Positions 17,984 to 26,790 of a stretch of DNA of 64,000 bases are shown here, in pieces. The first letter of the stretch is position 1. Every line of letters starts with the position of its first letter. The notes under the pieces are model-generated. The model saw only the letters and a list, made by a program, of their open reading frames with translations, did no database searches and was not told where the DNA came from. Both the position numbers and the translations under genes were made by a program. The DNA is from Kribbella pratensis (GTDB taxonomy: Bacteria > Actinomycetota > Actinomycetes > Propionibacteriales > Kribbellaceae): the NCBI RefSeq assembly GCF_004365355.1, contig NZ_SODP01000001.1:875473-939472 (forward strand), in the 5' to 3' direction.

Positions 17984-18901
17984 GTGCTTCCCCTCCACGC
18001 CACGCCCGGCGACCAGATCGAGCCGCTGACGCCGGTCCGGTTGCTGACGGCATGGACCTTCGAGCCGGTGTTACTCGGCGTGATCATCGTCCTCGGCGGC
18101 CTCTATCTGTACGGCGTCCACAAGCTGCGGAAACGCGGTGACACGTGGTCCCGGGCGCGGACGTTCGCGTTCGTCGGACTCGGGCTGGGGAGTGCCCTGA
18201 TCGCCACCCAGTCGGCGCTCGGCACCTACGACACGGTCCTGATCAGCGTGCACATGGTGCAGCACATGATCCTGTCGATGCTGACGCCGCTGATGATGGC
18301 GCTCGGCGCGCCGATCACGCTGGCCCTCCGGACGCTGCCGCAACGGCCCCGGAGATGGTTGCTCTCCGTGTTGCACTCGCGGATCGCCAAGGTGCTGTGC
18401 TTCCCGTTGATCGGCTTCACGCTGTTCGTCCTGAGCCCGTGGGCGCTGTACTTCAGCGGCTGGTACGACGCGACGCTGCACTCCGCCGTACTGCACGACT
18501 TGTTGCATGTGCACTTCATCCTGGTCGGGTCGCTGTTCTTCTGGCCGCTGCTCGGACTGGACCCGGTGCCGGGCCGGGTGATCTACCCGTTCCGGCTGAT
18601 GCTGACGTTCCTCACGCTGCCGTTCCACGCGTTCCTCGGGATCACGATCATGTCGGCCAACAAGCTGATCGCCGAGGACTGGTACACCAGCTTCGGACGG
18701 TCCTGGTCGCCGTCGCCGCTGCGTGACCAGTACATCGCCGGCGGTCTGTTGTGGGGCTCGGGTGACCTCGTCGGGGTGGTGTTCTTCGCCGTGCTGTTCG
18801 TCCAGTGGGTGCGGGAGTCGCAGCGCGAGGCACGCCGCGAGGACCGGCGCCTGGACCGGTTGGAGGAACAGGCTCGCCGGGCCGAACAGTCGCCCCGGTA
18901 G
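17984..18901 (+). CDS. CtaG-type cytochrome c oxidase assembly protein
   Basis: 305 aa multi-pass membrane protein of the caa3-type CtaG family, which helps insert copper into the oxidase. About seven helices are visible, with conserved histidine-containing segments (HMVQHMILSML and LLHVHFILVGSLFFWPLLG). The C-terminus is a charged helix rich in Arg and Glu. The GTG at 17984 lies six bases after TACTGT. It is divergent from ctaE, consistent with a role in oxidase biogenesis. Confidence 0.88.
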   Translation: MLPLHATPGDQIEPLTPVRLLTAWTFEPVLLGVIIVLGGLYLYGVHKLRKRGDTWSRARTFAFVGLGLGSALIATQSALGTYDTVLISVHMVQHMILSMLTPLMMALGAPITLALRTLPQRPRRWLLSVLHSRIAKVLCFPLIGFTLFVLSPWALYFSGWYDATLHSAVLHDLLHVHFILVGSLFFWPLLGLDPVPGRVIYPFRLMLTFLTLPFHAFLGITIMSANKLIAEDWYTSFGRSWSPSPLRDQYIAGGLLWGSGDLVGVVFFAVLFVQWVRESQREARREDRRLDRLEEQARRAEQSPR

Positions 18902-18946
18902 CATTCCGGGTGTCCAGTCTTCTTTGAACAAGCTTGGGATGGATCG

Positions 18947-19366
18947 ATGAGTTCAGAGCGTCCGCTGAAGGTGCTGCTCTACAGCGACGACCGTACGACG
19001 CGGGAGTCCGTCCGGCTGGCCCTCGGCAAGCGTCCGGCAGCCGATCTGCCCGAGCTCGAGTACGTCGAGTGCGCGACCGAGCCGGCCGTGATCAAGGCCA
19101 TGGACAAGGGCGGGATCGACCTCGCCATCCTGGACGGCGAAGCGGTTCCGGCCGGCGGTCTGGGCATCGCCCGGCAGCTGAAGGACGAGATCTACCAGTG
19201 CCCGCCGATCCTGGTTCTCACCGGCCGTCCGCAGGACGCGTGGCTGGCGACCTGGTCGCGGGCCGAGGGCGCGGTCTCGCACCCGATCGACCCGATCCGG
19301 ATGGCCCAGGTCACCGCGGACCTGCTCCGCCAGCGGCTGTCCAAGCTGCCCGCCACCACCGCCTGA
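18947..19366 (+). CDS. Receiver-like (pseudo-receiver) protein
   Basis: 139 aa. It resembles a lone response-regulator receiver domain: acidic pair SDD after strand 1, a phospho-acceptor-like Asp in LAILDGEA, Thr in LVLTGR. However, the conserved Lys before the last helix appears replaced (AVSHPIDP), so normal phosphorylation switching is doubtful. There is no output domain. It ends 3 bp before trpD, suggesting co-transcription. Its function is unknown. Confidence 0.75.
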   Translation: MSSERPLKVLLYSDDRTTRESVRLALGKRPAADLPELEYVECATEPAVIKAMDKGGIDLAILDGEAVPAGGLGIARQLKDEIYQCPPILVLTGRPQDAWLATWSRAEGAVSHPIDPIRMAQVTADLLRQRLSKLPATTA

Positions 19367-19369
19367 TCC

Positions 19370-20410
19370 ATGGCCGCCTACACCTGGCCTCAGGTGCTCG
19401 GGCCGCTGTTGCGGCGCGAAGACCTGGAGGCCTCCGCCACTGCGTGGGCGATGGAGCAGATCCTGTCGGGCGCGGCGACGCCGGCGCAGCTGGCCGGGTT
19501 CGTGATCGCGCTGCGCTCCAAGGGCGAGACGGTCACCGAGGTCGAGGGCCTGGTCGCGACCATGCGCGACTTCGCCACCAGGATCACCGTGCCCGGCCGC
19601 ACGCTCGACGTTGTCGGCACCGGCGGTGACCAAGCCCACACGGTCAACATCAGCACGATGTCGGCGATCGTCGCGGCCGGCGCCGGGGCGAAGGTCGTGA
19701 AGCACGGCAACCGCGCGGCCTCGTCCGCGTGCGGCGCCGCCGACGTACTCGAGGAGCTGGGGATCCCGCTAGACCTCACCGGGCCGCAGGTGGCCGAGGT
19801 GGGGGAGCGGGTCGGGATCACATTCTGCTTCGCGGCGGCGTTCCACCCGGCCCTGCGCAACGCCGCGGTGCCGCGGCGGGAGCTCGGCGTACCGACGACG
19901 TTCAACCTGCTCGGTCCGCTGGCCAACCCGGGCGATCCGTCCGCGCAGGCGGTCGGGGTCGCGGACGGGCGAGTGGCCGGGCTGATGGCCGGCGTACTCG
20001 CGCGGCGCGGGATCGACGCGCTGGTGTTCCACGGCGACGACGGCTTGGACGAGCTGACCACGCGTACGACGTCGCAGGTGTGGGTCGTCGGCGGCGGGAA
20101 GGTCGAGGGCCCGGTCACGCTCGATCCGCGCGAGCTGGGGATCGAGCCGGTGTCGGCGGATGCGTTGAAGGGCGCGGACGCGGCGTACAACGCGAAGGTC
20201 GTCAGGGCGCTGGTCGACGGCGAGCCGGGGGCGGTGCGGGACGTCGTACTGCTGAACGCCGGGGCCGCGCTGGCGGCGTACGCGCCGGAAGAAGGTTCTG
20301 TGACGGCGCGGATCCGGGCCGGGATGGACCGGGCGGCCGAGGCGATCGATTCCGGTGCCGCGAAGGACGTGCTGGACCGGTGGATCGCTGCTTGCGCTTC
20401 GGTGCGCTGA
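19370..20410 (+). CDS. trpD: Anthranilate phosphoribosyltransferase
   Basis: 346 aa, full length. It transfers phosphoribose from PRPP to anthranilate, the second step of tryptophan synthesis. The PRPP loop GTGGD, the anthranilate/PRPP motif [13 protein letters not shown] and NLLGPLANP are all present. It is separate from other trp genes, next to the respiratory genes as in mycobacteria. The ATG at 19370 follows the receiver-like gene by 3 bp. A near-perfect terminator follows. Confidence 0.96.
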   Translation: MAAYTWPQVLGPLLRREDLEASATAWAMEQILSGAATPAQLAGFVIALRSKGETVTEVEGLVATMRDFATRITVPGRTLDVVGTGGDQAHTVNISTMSAIVAAGAGAKVVKHGNRAASSACGAADVLEELGIPLDLTGPQVAEVGERVGITFCFAAAFHPALRNAAVPRRELGVPTTFNLLGPLANPGDPSAQAVGVADGRVAGLMAGVLARRGIDALVFHGDDGLDELTTRTTSQVWVVGGGKVEGPVTLDPRELGIEPVSADALKGADAAYNAKVVRALVDGEPGAVRDVVLLNAGAALAAYAPEEGSVTARIRAGMDRAAEAIDSGAAKDVLDRWIAACASVR

Positions 20411-20414
20411 GTGT

Positions 20415-20453
20415 GATGAAGGGCCGGCGGGGGTGACCCGCCGGCCCTTCATC
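20415..20453. terminator. Terminator between trpD and a convergent gene
   Basis: Perfect 17-bp stem GATGAAGGGCCGGCGGG (20415-20431) with its complement (20437-20453), 5-nt loop, then ATTTGTT. The right arm overlaps the stop codon of the convergent gene, so it serves both strands. Confidence 0.92.
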
Positions 20454-22404
20454 ATTTGTTGATCGCGATCTGGCTGACCTTGTAGCGCCACACGTTCTGC
20501 CAGGCGGGGGTCGAGCCGGCGATGTCGGCGATCGCGACGTCCGCCGTACCGTCGCCGCGGTCGATCACCGCGATCATCACAGTGGAGTAGGTCTCGGCCA
20601 GCATCGGCACCTTGACGACGACCTTGGCGACGAGCTCGTGGCCGGGGTGGCCGTTGACCGTGATCGCCTTGTGGGTCGTGCCCTTCATCACCTGTGCGTC
20701 CTTGTCGTACAGGCTGATGATCGCGCGTGAGCCGATCTGTACGGCGGCTTCCTTCAGGCCGGCCGCGGTGTTCTTGTACGGGATGTCCGGCGGGAGCTGG
20801 CCGAAAGCCGTGTAGTTGCCCCAGGACGCGCCCTTGCCGTTGTAGTTCTTGTGCACGGTGAGCCAGATCGCGGCGCCGCCCCACAGACCGGTGGTCTCGC
20901 CGTAGTTGCCCCACGCCGAGCTCATGATCGGCATCGTGTCGTTGTTCGACGCAACCATCGCGGTCCCGAGCACCTTGCCGTACGGCGTCGGCGTCTCCGA
21001 AGGCTTCACCGACGGGCTGACAGTCTCGATCGACTTCCCACCCGACGGCAGCGCAACCGGACTGACCGCGTCGGCCTTCGACCAGATCCACCCGACGCTC
21101 AAACCTGTAGTCGCCAGCGCCGCCACAACCAGCACAATCGCCCCAACCATCCGAGCCCGCCCACTAATCCCAGGCAGCGCTCCGTTCCCGACGTCTCCAC
21201 TCCCACCAGGCAACCGCCCAGCAACCCGAGAACCACCCGCGCGAGCTGCATGCGAGCCAGCTGCTCCGGCGCGCACGTCCGCGCCCTGCCCACCCGCGCC
21301 AGCAGCATGCGCACCGCCCGTGCCCACAGCACGCGAGCCGGCCGCTCCGGCGCTCAGCCCGGCTGCGCCGGCAGCATGTGCGGCCGCAGGCGCGATCGTC
21401 TGTCCGAGCGACGCTTGCCCGTTCCCGCCAGTCTGATGCGGCTGCCCGTGCTCAGGCCCAATAGCTTGCGTCTGCCACCCAACCTGCCGCGGCCCCCGCG
21501 ACGGCGCACCTTGCGGCGGCCCCCACATCTGCCCACCCTGCGGCTGGCCGCCCGAGTGTCCACCTTGCGGTTGCCCAGGCTGCGGCTGTCCGAGAGGTGG
21601 TTGCGGCGGAGCGGCATGGCCTGGCTGACGCCCAGCGTGTGGCTGTGCAGTTTGCGGTTGCCCGACCTGCGGCTGCGCGGGAGGCAGTTGCTGAGGAGCG
21701 GCATGGCCAGGCCGGCGCTGCCCAGCTGGTGGCGGACCAACAGGTGGTTGCTGCGGATTTGGCTGGCCCGGCGGACGCTGGCCCGGCGGACGCTGGCCTG
21801 GCTGTGGTTGGGCGGCATGGGCCGGACGAGCGTGCGCCGGACCCGGTCCACCTGAGCGCGGCTGCCCGCCGCTCGGCGTACCTGCCTGGGTCTGGTTCGC
21901 CTGTGGGCCGGCCGCGAACGGCTGACCCGACGGCTGCTGACCGGCCCGCGGCTGACCGCCCTGACCCGCGCCCAGCGGACCTGGGTTCGGCTGTCCCGGG
22001 CCGACCTGACCCGCGCCCGGTTGACCGGCAGCTGATTGCTGGGGGGTGTACTGCGGGCCGCGCGGTGGGGCTGCGTGTTGTGCGCCCGCGCGCTGGGGGT
22101 TCGGCTGCTGGGCGGGTGGTTGCGCTGCCCACATCTGGCCGGCCTGCTGTTGTGGGTCTGCTGGCGGTGGGGGAGGTAGTTGCCAGCCCGGGTTTTGGGG
22201 GGCCGCGTGTTGGGGCCGAGGGGGAGGGGGCGGAGCGGGGGCGGGGGACTGGCCGAAGAGGGCATCCGAGGTGTCGGACGGGGCTTGGGGGGTGTTCTGC
22301 GCAGGCTGGATCCAGGGGTTGGCGACTGGGTCGCCGGGTGTGGGTGGTGCGGGGGGATCGCCGGCGCCGGGGCGGGGCGGGGTCTGGTCTTCGTTCTCAG
22401 CCAA
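20452..22404 (-). CDS. Pro/Gln/Gly-rich membrane-anchored protein, unknown function
   Basis: 650 aa, from a TTG start that overlaps the upstream gene's stop by 8 bp. Residues 1-400 are low complexity (Pro, Gln, Gly, Ala; GQPQ-type repeats) and surely disordered. One transmembrane helix follows (MVGAIVLVVAALATTGLSVG, about residue 425), then an extracytoplasmic domain of about 190 residues ending in the DRGDGTADVAIADI region. That domain resembles the C-terminus of the neighbouring gene product. I do not recognise a function; it could be an envelope or secretion-associated scaffold. Confidence 0.8.
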   Translation of the reverse strand: MAENEDQTPPRPGAGDPPAPPTPGDPVANPWIQPAQNTPQAPSDTSDALFGQSPAPAPPPPPRPQHAAPQNPGWQLPPPPPADPQQQAGQMWAAQPPAQQPNPQRAGAQHAAPPRGPQYTPQQSAAGQPGAGQVGPGQPNPGPLGAGQGGQPRAGQQPSGQPFAAGPQANQTQAGTPSGGQPRSGGPGPAHARPAHAAQPQPGQRPPGQRPPGQPNPQQPPVGPPPAGQRRPGHAAPQQLPPAQPQVGQPQTAQPHAGRQPGHAAPPQPPLGQPQPGQPQGGHSGGQPQGGQMWGPPQGAPSRGPRQVGWQTQAIGPEHGQPHQTGGNGQASLGQTIAPAAAHAAGAAGLSAGAAGSRAVGTGGAHAAGAGGQGADVRAGAAGSHAARAGGSRVAGRLPGGSGDVGNGALPGISGRARMVGAIVLVVAALATTGLSVGWIWSKADAVSPVALPSGGKSIETVSPSVKPSETPTPYGKVLGTAMVASNNDTMPIMSSAWGNYGETTGLWGGAAIWLTVHKNYNGKGASWGNYTAFGQLPPDIPYKNTAAGLKEAAVQIGSRAIISLYDKDAQVMKGTTHKAITVNGHPGHELVAKVVVKVPMLAETYSTVMIAVIDRGDGTADVAIADIAGSTPAWQNVWRYKVSQIAINK

Positions 22405-25400
22405 CGTTGATTCCCTTGTAGGCCTGGCTTTCGGCCGCCTTGAGGTCTGGGCGGTTGTTGGGGATGCCGCTGATGTAGGCGACCGCCGTACCGTCGCCGA
22501 GGTCGAAAACGGCCACGGTCAGCGTAAGCACTCGATCGGTCACTGCCGCCGACTTCGCGGTCACGGTTTGCTGGTAGAACCAGCCCGACTTGTTCGTCCG
22601 CTTCACCGCGCCGTTCGCGACCGTCCGGTACGTCGCGGGGATCGACCCGTACATGCTGGTCCGCAGCTGCCCGGACAGCGTCGCCGCGGTCGCCTTCGGG
22701 TCGCCGTTGAAGCCCGACCCGGTGCCGAGCCCGCCGACGAAGATGTCCGCGGTCCAGTCGTCGGCGCCGTTGACGTTCTCCTGCAGGACGATGTGCTGCC
22801 CGCTGGAGTCCAGCAGCTGCTGGACCAGACGCTTGCGGTCCGACCACGGCGGGTTCCGGCGCGGAAACGAGATCGCGTCCGAGGAGATGCGGCCGATTCC
22901 CTCGTGCAGCTTGGGGTTCTTCGACTGGCCGGGCTTGGTGCTGCTCTGGTTCGTCGGCGTGCCGCTCGATTGCGTCGGCGTACCGGTCGGGGTCGGATCG
23001 GCCTTCTTGTCGTCGCCCCCGCCGGTGATCAGCACGACAGCCAGGACGATCAGCAACACCAGCGCGATCCCGCCGCCAACGAACAACGGCAGCTTGGCAC
23101 CGGACCGGCCGCCATCACCGCCACCAGAGCCCTTCGACTTCTTGGTCCCGACGCCGGTGCTCAGGTCGGTCTGCCCGCCCCACGCCTCGTTCTCGTCCTC
23201 ACCCCACGCACGCGGCGCCTGCTGCTCCCCCCAAGCCTGCTGTACGCCGCCCTGCTGGCCGCCGTTCTGCTGCTCTCCCCAAGCCTGCGGCACGCCGGCT
23301 TGCTGGCCGCCGTCCTGTTCTCCCCAAGGCTGAGGTGCGCCGCTTTGCTGGCCGCCGTTCTGCTGCTCTCCCCAAGCCTGCGGCAGGCCGGCTTGCTGGC
23401 TGCCGTTCTGTTCTCCCCAAGGCTGCTGTGCGCCGGCTTGCTGGTCGCCGTTTTGCTGAACGCCCCACGGCTGCTGTTCGGCCTGCCCGTTGCCCCAGGA
23501 CTGCGCGCCGTTCTGTTGCACGGGTGCCTGGTTCTGGTGGTTGTCGTCCCAGCTCGGCTCCGGCGCCCAGCCGTTGCTGGCCTGCTGGTCACCGTTCTGC
23601 TGTACGGGCCAGCTCTGCCCGCCCCACTGCTGATCGCCGGTCTGCTGACCGTTCTGCGTCTCGCCAGTCGCCTGCGGACCCCACGGACCCGACTCCTGCA
23701 CCGCGTGCTGCTCACCAACAGCCCACCCGTTGTCCGCTGGCGACGCGTCGTTCCCCGCGCCACCCTGCGGACCCCAAGTCTGCTCAGCCCCCCAGCCCTG
23801 GCTCTGCCCAGCCTGCTCAGCACGCCAGCCCTGGCCCTGCTCAGCCTGGCCGGTGCCCCAGCTCTGACCTTGCTCGGCCCGCCCGGTGCCCCAAGCCTGC
23901 CCCTGCTCGGCCGGCCCGGCAGCCCAGCTCTGGCTCTGCTCGGCCTGCTCGGCGCTCCAAGCCTGCCCCTGCTCGGCCGGCCCGGCAGCCCAGCTCTGGC
24001 CCTGCTCAGCCTGCTCGGCGCCCCAACCCTGATCGGCCTGCGCGGCGCTCCAAACCTGCTCGGCTTGGGCGGTGCCCCAGCTCTGGCCGTGCTCGGGCTG
24101 CTGCTGGTCAGGCTGCTGCTCGGACTCGTGGGTGGATTGCTGTTGGGTTGGCTGGTCGGCCCAGAGCTGGACCGGTACGGGCTGTTCCTGCGTCGCGTCG
24201 TCGGCGTTCGGCACGGTCCACAGCGGCGCGGTCGGGTGGTCCGGGGTGTGCAGGTCCTCGTCGTCGCTGGCCTCGACGCCCCACGACGGCTCATCACTGG
24301 ACTGCTGTTCCTGCTGGTCGCCTGCTTGGCTGCCCCAGTCCGGCTGCAGTTGCGCGGCAACCTCAGCCGCGTCCGCCGCCTGAACCTCCGCGTCCTGCTC
24401 AGTCACATTGGCAGCTGACCCAGCACCGTCCGCAGCCGGCCCAGCACCGTCGTCAGCTGACCCAGCGTTGGCACCTGGCTCAACATGGTCCGCAGCTGAC
24501 CGAGCGTCGTCGGCGGCCGGCGCAGCATCGTGGATAGCTGGCCCAGCGTCGGCAGTTGGTCCAGCATCGTCCGCGGCTGACCGAGCATCGTCCGCGGCCG
24601 GCCCAGCGTTGTGGATAGCTGGCCTAGCGTCGTGCGCAGCTGGCCCAGCGTCGTCGGCAGCTGGTCCTGCGTCGTCCGCGGCCGGGACAGCGTTGTGGGC
24701 AGGCTGGACGTTCTCCTTTGGCGTCGGTGCGAATCTCGGTTGCTCCGTGAAGGTGACGTCCGACCAACCCTGTTCGCTCTGAGGCGTGGGCTCGGTTGGA
24801 GAAGGAGCGAGCTTGAGGGTCCAGCTGGAAGGTTCGTCGGTCTCGACAGTTGGTACGTCGGCAGCCGTCGTACCAAGCTCTGCCTCGAGCTCCTCCTCCG
24901 TGACGTCGCGCTGCGTCCAGTGTTCCGGGGGAGCAGGCGCGATCTCCGGTGCACCCCACGTCGCCCGGGCACGCTCGGCCGCACTAAGTCCCGCGGTCTG
25001 CGCAAGCTCCTCAGGAGTCACCGCACGCAGACGTGGTCCACCGTTCGCCTGTGCACCGTCGTCGGTCGGCTCGAGGTCCCAGAGTTGCGGAGTCGCCGTC
25101 GGCTGCCACCAACCACCAGACTCCGCCTGGTCGTTCTGAGACTCCTGCACGGACCGCAATCCAGGACCGGAAGCCTCAGCCGCAACCGACTCTCGCCAAG
25201 CCGATTCCCGAGCCGATTCCCGGGCCGTGTCCCGCACCGATTCCCGGGCCGTGTCCCGCGCCGATTCCCCAGCCGTGTCCCGCGCCGATTCCCGGGCCGA
25301 GCCCCGGGCTGACTCCCGCACCGATTCCTCGGCCTGTTCCGGGTGTTCGGCAGCGTTCTCCTGCTCGATTTCGGTCTGGTTGGTCCACTTCTCGCCGTTC

Positions 25401-25465
25401 CAGAAGCGGATGGTGTTCGGCTGGCCGGTGGGGTCGGGGTACCAGCCGGCGGGCGGATTGCTCAT
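22397..25465 (-). CDS. DUF2510-domain, long disordered, membrane-anchored protein
   Basis: 1022 aa from ATG at 25465. The N-terminus carries a DUF2510 motif (PAGWYPDPTGQ...RFWNGEKWT). Then come about 750 disordered residues in four repeat types: RESARDTA octads, PAADDAG heptads, QGWGAEQAEQ-like units and QQNGGQQ/PWGEQ units. A transmembrane helix (FVGGGIALVLLIVLAVVLI) precedes an outer domain of about 170 residues ending in DLGDGTAVAYISGI, homologous to that of the downstream gene. DUF2510 proteins are often membrane linked. Function unknown; the pair is translationally coupled. Confidence 0.8.
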   Translation of the reverse strand: MSNPPAGWYPDPTGQPNTIRFWNGEKWTNQTEIEQENAAEHPEQAEESVRESARGSARESARDTAGESARDTARESVRDTARESARESAWRESVAAEASGPGLRSVQESQNDQAESGGWWQPTATPQLWDLEPTDDGAQANGGPRLRAVTPEELAQTAGLSAAERARATWGAPEIAPAPPEHWTQRDVTEEELEAELGTTAADVPTVETDEPSSWTLKLAPSPTEPTPQSEQGWSDVTFTEQPRFAPTPKENVQPAHNAVPAADDAGPAADDAGPAAHDARPAIHNAGPAADDARSAADDAGPTADAGPAIHDAAPAADDARSAADHVEPGANAGSADDGAGPAADGAGSAANVTEQDAEVQAADAAEVAAQLQPDWGSQAGDQQEQQSSDEPSWGVEASDDEDLHTPDHPTAPLWTVPNADDATQEQPVPVQLWADQPTQQQSTHESEQQPDQQQPEHGQSWGTAQAEQVWSAAQADQGWGAEQAEQGQSWAAGPAEQGQAWSAEQAEQSQSWAAGPAEQGQAWGTGRAEQGQSWGTGQAEQGQGWRAEQAGQSQGWGAEQTWGPQGGAGNDASPADNGWAVGEQHAVQESGPWGPQATGETQNGQQTGDQQWGGQSWPVQQNGDQQASNGWAPEPSWDDNHQNQAPVQQNGAQSWGNGQAEQQPWGVQQNGDQQAGAQQPWGEQNGSQQAGLPQAWGEQQNGGQQSGAPQPWGEQDGGQQAGVPQAWGEQQNGGQQGGVQQAWGEQQAPRAWGEDENEAWGGQTDLSTGVGTKKSKGSGGGDGGRSGAKLPLFVGGGIALVLLIVLAVVLITGGGDDKKADPTPTGTPTQSSGTPTNQSSTKPGQSKNPKLHEGIGRISSDAISFPRRNPPWSDRKRLVQQLLDSSGQHIVLQENVNGADDWTADIFVGGLGTGSGFNGDPKATAATLSGQLRTSMYGSIPATYRTVANGAVKRTNKSGWFYQQTVTAKSAAVTDRVLTLTVAVFDLGDGTAVAYISGIPNNRPDLKAAESQAYKGINVG

Positions 25466-25607
25466 CCGCGTCCTCGCTCGGCTGCCGGCGCGAAGGCACG
25501 CCACGCAAACGCAGCAAGCACGCCGTTGTCGGCACGGAACTGGCCCCGGACGTTCATGTGTTCACCGTAACTTCAGCTCGTGTCAGTCGGACCGATCAGA
25601 CCGGTCG

Positions 25608-25895
25608 TCAGACACCGTTCTCTTCGCCGAGGCTGAAGGCCGCCTCCAGGTCGTGGCTGGAGTACGCGCGGAACGCGATGTGCGTCTCGGTGCTGAGGAC
25701 GCCGGGCACCCTGTTGACGTGCTCAGGGATGACCGTGGCCAGGTCGTCGTGCCGCGCGACCCGGACGAGCGCGATCAGGTCGAGCCCGCCGGTGACGGAG
25801 TACACCTCGCTGACGCCGTCGATCGCCGCCACCTGCTCGGCGACCTCCGGGATCCGTGCGACGTCGGCCTTGATGAACACGATCGCGGTGACCAT
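25608..25895 (-). CDS. Stand-alone Lrp/AsnC effector-binding (RAM) domain protein
   Basis: 95 aa from ATG at 25895, preceded by a GAGGAC ribosome site. It is the alpha/beta RAM fold of Lrp/AsnC regulators without the DNA-binding half: VTAIVFIKADVARI, GVSEVYSVTGGLDLIALVRV, then THIAFRAYSS. Such proteins may sense amino acids or modulate partner regulators by oligomerising. It lies 19 bp downstream of the XRE regulator gene on the same strand, so a shared message is likely. Confidence 0.85.
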   Translation of the reverse strand: MVTAIVFIKADVARIPEVAEQVAAIDGVSEVYSVTGGLDLIALVRVARHDDLATVIPEHVNRVPGVLSTETHIAFRAYSSHDLEAAFSLGEENGV

Positions 25896-25914
25896 GCCGT
25901 CCTCTCCTCGGAGC

Positions 25915-26706
25915 TCACACTTCAACCGGCTGAAGCATAGTGCGGTCGAGGCCCCGCAACGCGCTCGCCGTCGGTTCGTCCGCGGGCAGGAACGCCTCCA
26001 TCCGCAGTTCCGACACCGTCACGTCGATCGCCGTACCGAACCTGGTCAGCGTGGTGATGAGGTGTAGGTCACCGTGCGGGGATCGCAGGTGGAGCGGTAC
26101 GGCGAGACCCAGGTGGTCCGGCGCCGGCCGCGGCGGGACCAGGGCGGTGAGCTCGTGGATGAGGGCGTCGGCGCCGGGCGACGGGTTCTGCGCGGCCTCC
26201 CGGGCCAGCGCGTCGATGACGTGCCAGGACCATTGGGCGAAGTTGACGATCCGGGGAGCGAGACCGGCGGGATCCAGCAGCAGGCGGGGGATGTTGATCG
26301 GCGCCGTCAACAGGCGATCATCCACGTCGGCGGTGAGGATATGGAAGGCCTGGTTGGCGAGAACCAGATTGCCGTTGCGGTCCACGACGACCGCCGGATA
26401 CGGGCGGTGGCCTTCGAGGATCGCCTCCAGCGCGGTGCGGATCGCGCCGAGACCAGGTGCGCCGTACGGCGTCTCGTCGTACGCCGGCGCGTAGCCACCG
26501 GCCACCAGCAACTGGTTGCGCTCGCGCAGCGGCACCTGGAGCGACTCGGCGAGCCGGATGATCATGTCCCGCCCCGGCGCCGATCGACCGCTCTCGATGA
26601 AGCTGACATGCCGCTGCGTCGTCCCGGCGCGGATGGCCAGCTCGAGCTGACTCACTCGTCGTCGGGTCCGCCACGTCCGCAGGCCCGCGGACAGCTCTGA
26701 TGCCAT
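25915..26706 (-). CDS. XRE-family regulator with MmyB-like ligand-binding domain
   Basis: 263 aa. Helix-turn-helix at about 8-60 (RRVSQLELAIRAG...HVSFIESGRSAPGRDM), then the MmyB-like PAS-type domain (AVVVDRNGNLVLANQAF, NFAQWSWHVIDAL, LTTLTRFGTAIDVTVSELRMEAF). Such regulators often control a divergent enzyme gene; here the neighbour is a SnoaL-like protein. The ATG lies six bases after a TAGAAC -10, suggesting a leaderless message from a damage-type promoter. A perfect 8-bp inverted repeat overlaps that promoter. Confidence 0.92.
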   Translation of the reverse strand: MASELSAGLRTWRTRRRVSQLELAIRAGTTQRHVSFIESGRSAPGRDMIIRLAESLQVPLRERNQLLVAGGYAPAYDETPYGAPGLGAIRTALEAILEGHRPYPAVVVDRNGNLVLANQAFHILTADVDDRLLTAPINIPRLLLDPAGLAPRIVNFAQWSWHVIDALAREAAQNPSPGADALIHELTALVPPRPAPDHLGLAVPLHLRSPHGDLHLITTLTRFGTAIDVTVSELRMEAFLPADEPTASALRGLDRTMLQPVEV

Positions 26707-26712
26707 ACCGCA

Positions 26713-26735
26713 GTTCTAACGCACGCCACCGACAA
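26713..26735 (-). promoter_or_regulatory. RecA-NDp (PafBC-type) promoter candidate of the XRE gene
   Basis: Minus strand: TTGTCGGTG, exactly 8 bases, TAGAAC. The upstream half matches the RecA-independent damage consensus completely; the -10 has C instead of the final T. The start codon is six bases downstream. Confidence 0.65.
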
Positions 26736-26760
26736 TCCATACCCAGCAGGGAATTGTCGG
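26729..26760. promoter_or_regulatory. Inverted repeat CCGACAAT...ATTGTCGG, possible autoregulatory operator
   Basis: Perfect 8-bp arms (26729-26736 and 26753-26760) separated by 16 bp in the region between the divergent XRE and SnoaL-like genes. The left arm coincides with the PafBC half of the XRE promoter. It could be the XRE operator or a second PafBC-like half-site; the right arm has no matching -10. Confidence 0.5.
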
Positions 26761-26790
26761 CTCAGCGGCCCGCCCGGCAAGGTCGTACCC

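Noticed and set aside
22046..24418. 790-codon frame antisense to the disordered-protein genes
   Set aside because: Its Leu/Ala/Pro-rich product mirrors repeats on the other strand; no start context and no recognisable fold.
26753..26775. A second PafBC-type promoter on the + strand for the SnoaL gene
   Set aside because: TTGTCGGCT is present but the sequence 8 bases downstream is GC-rich with no TA-containing -10.
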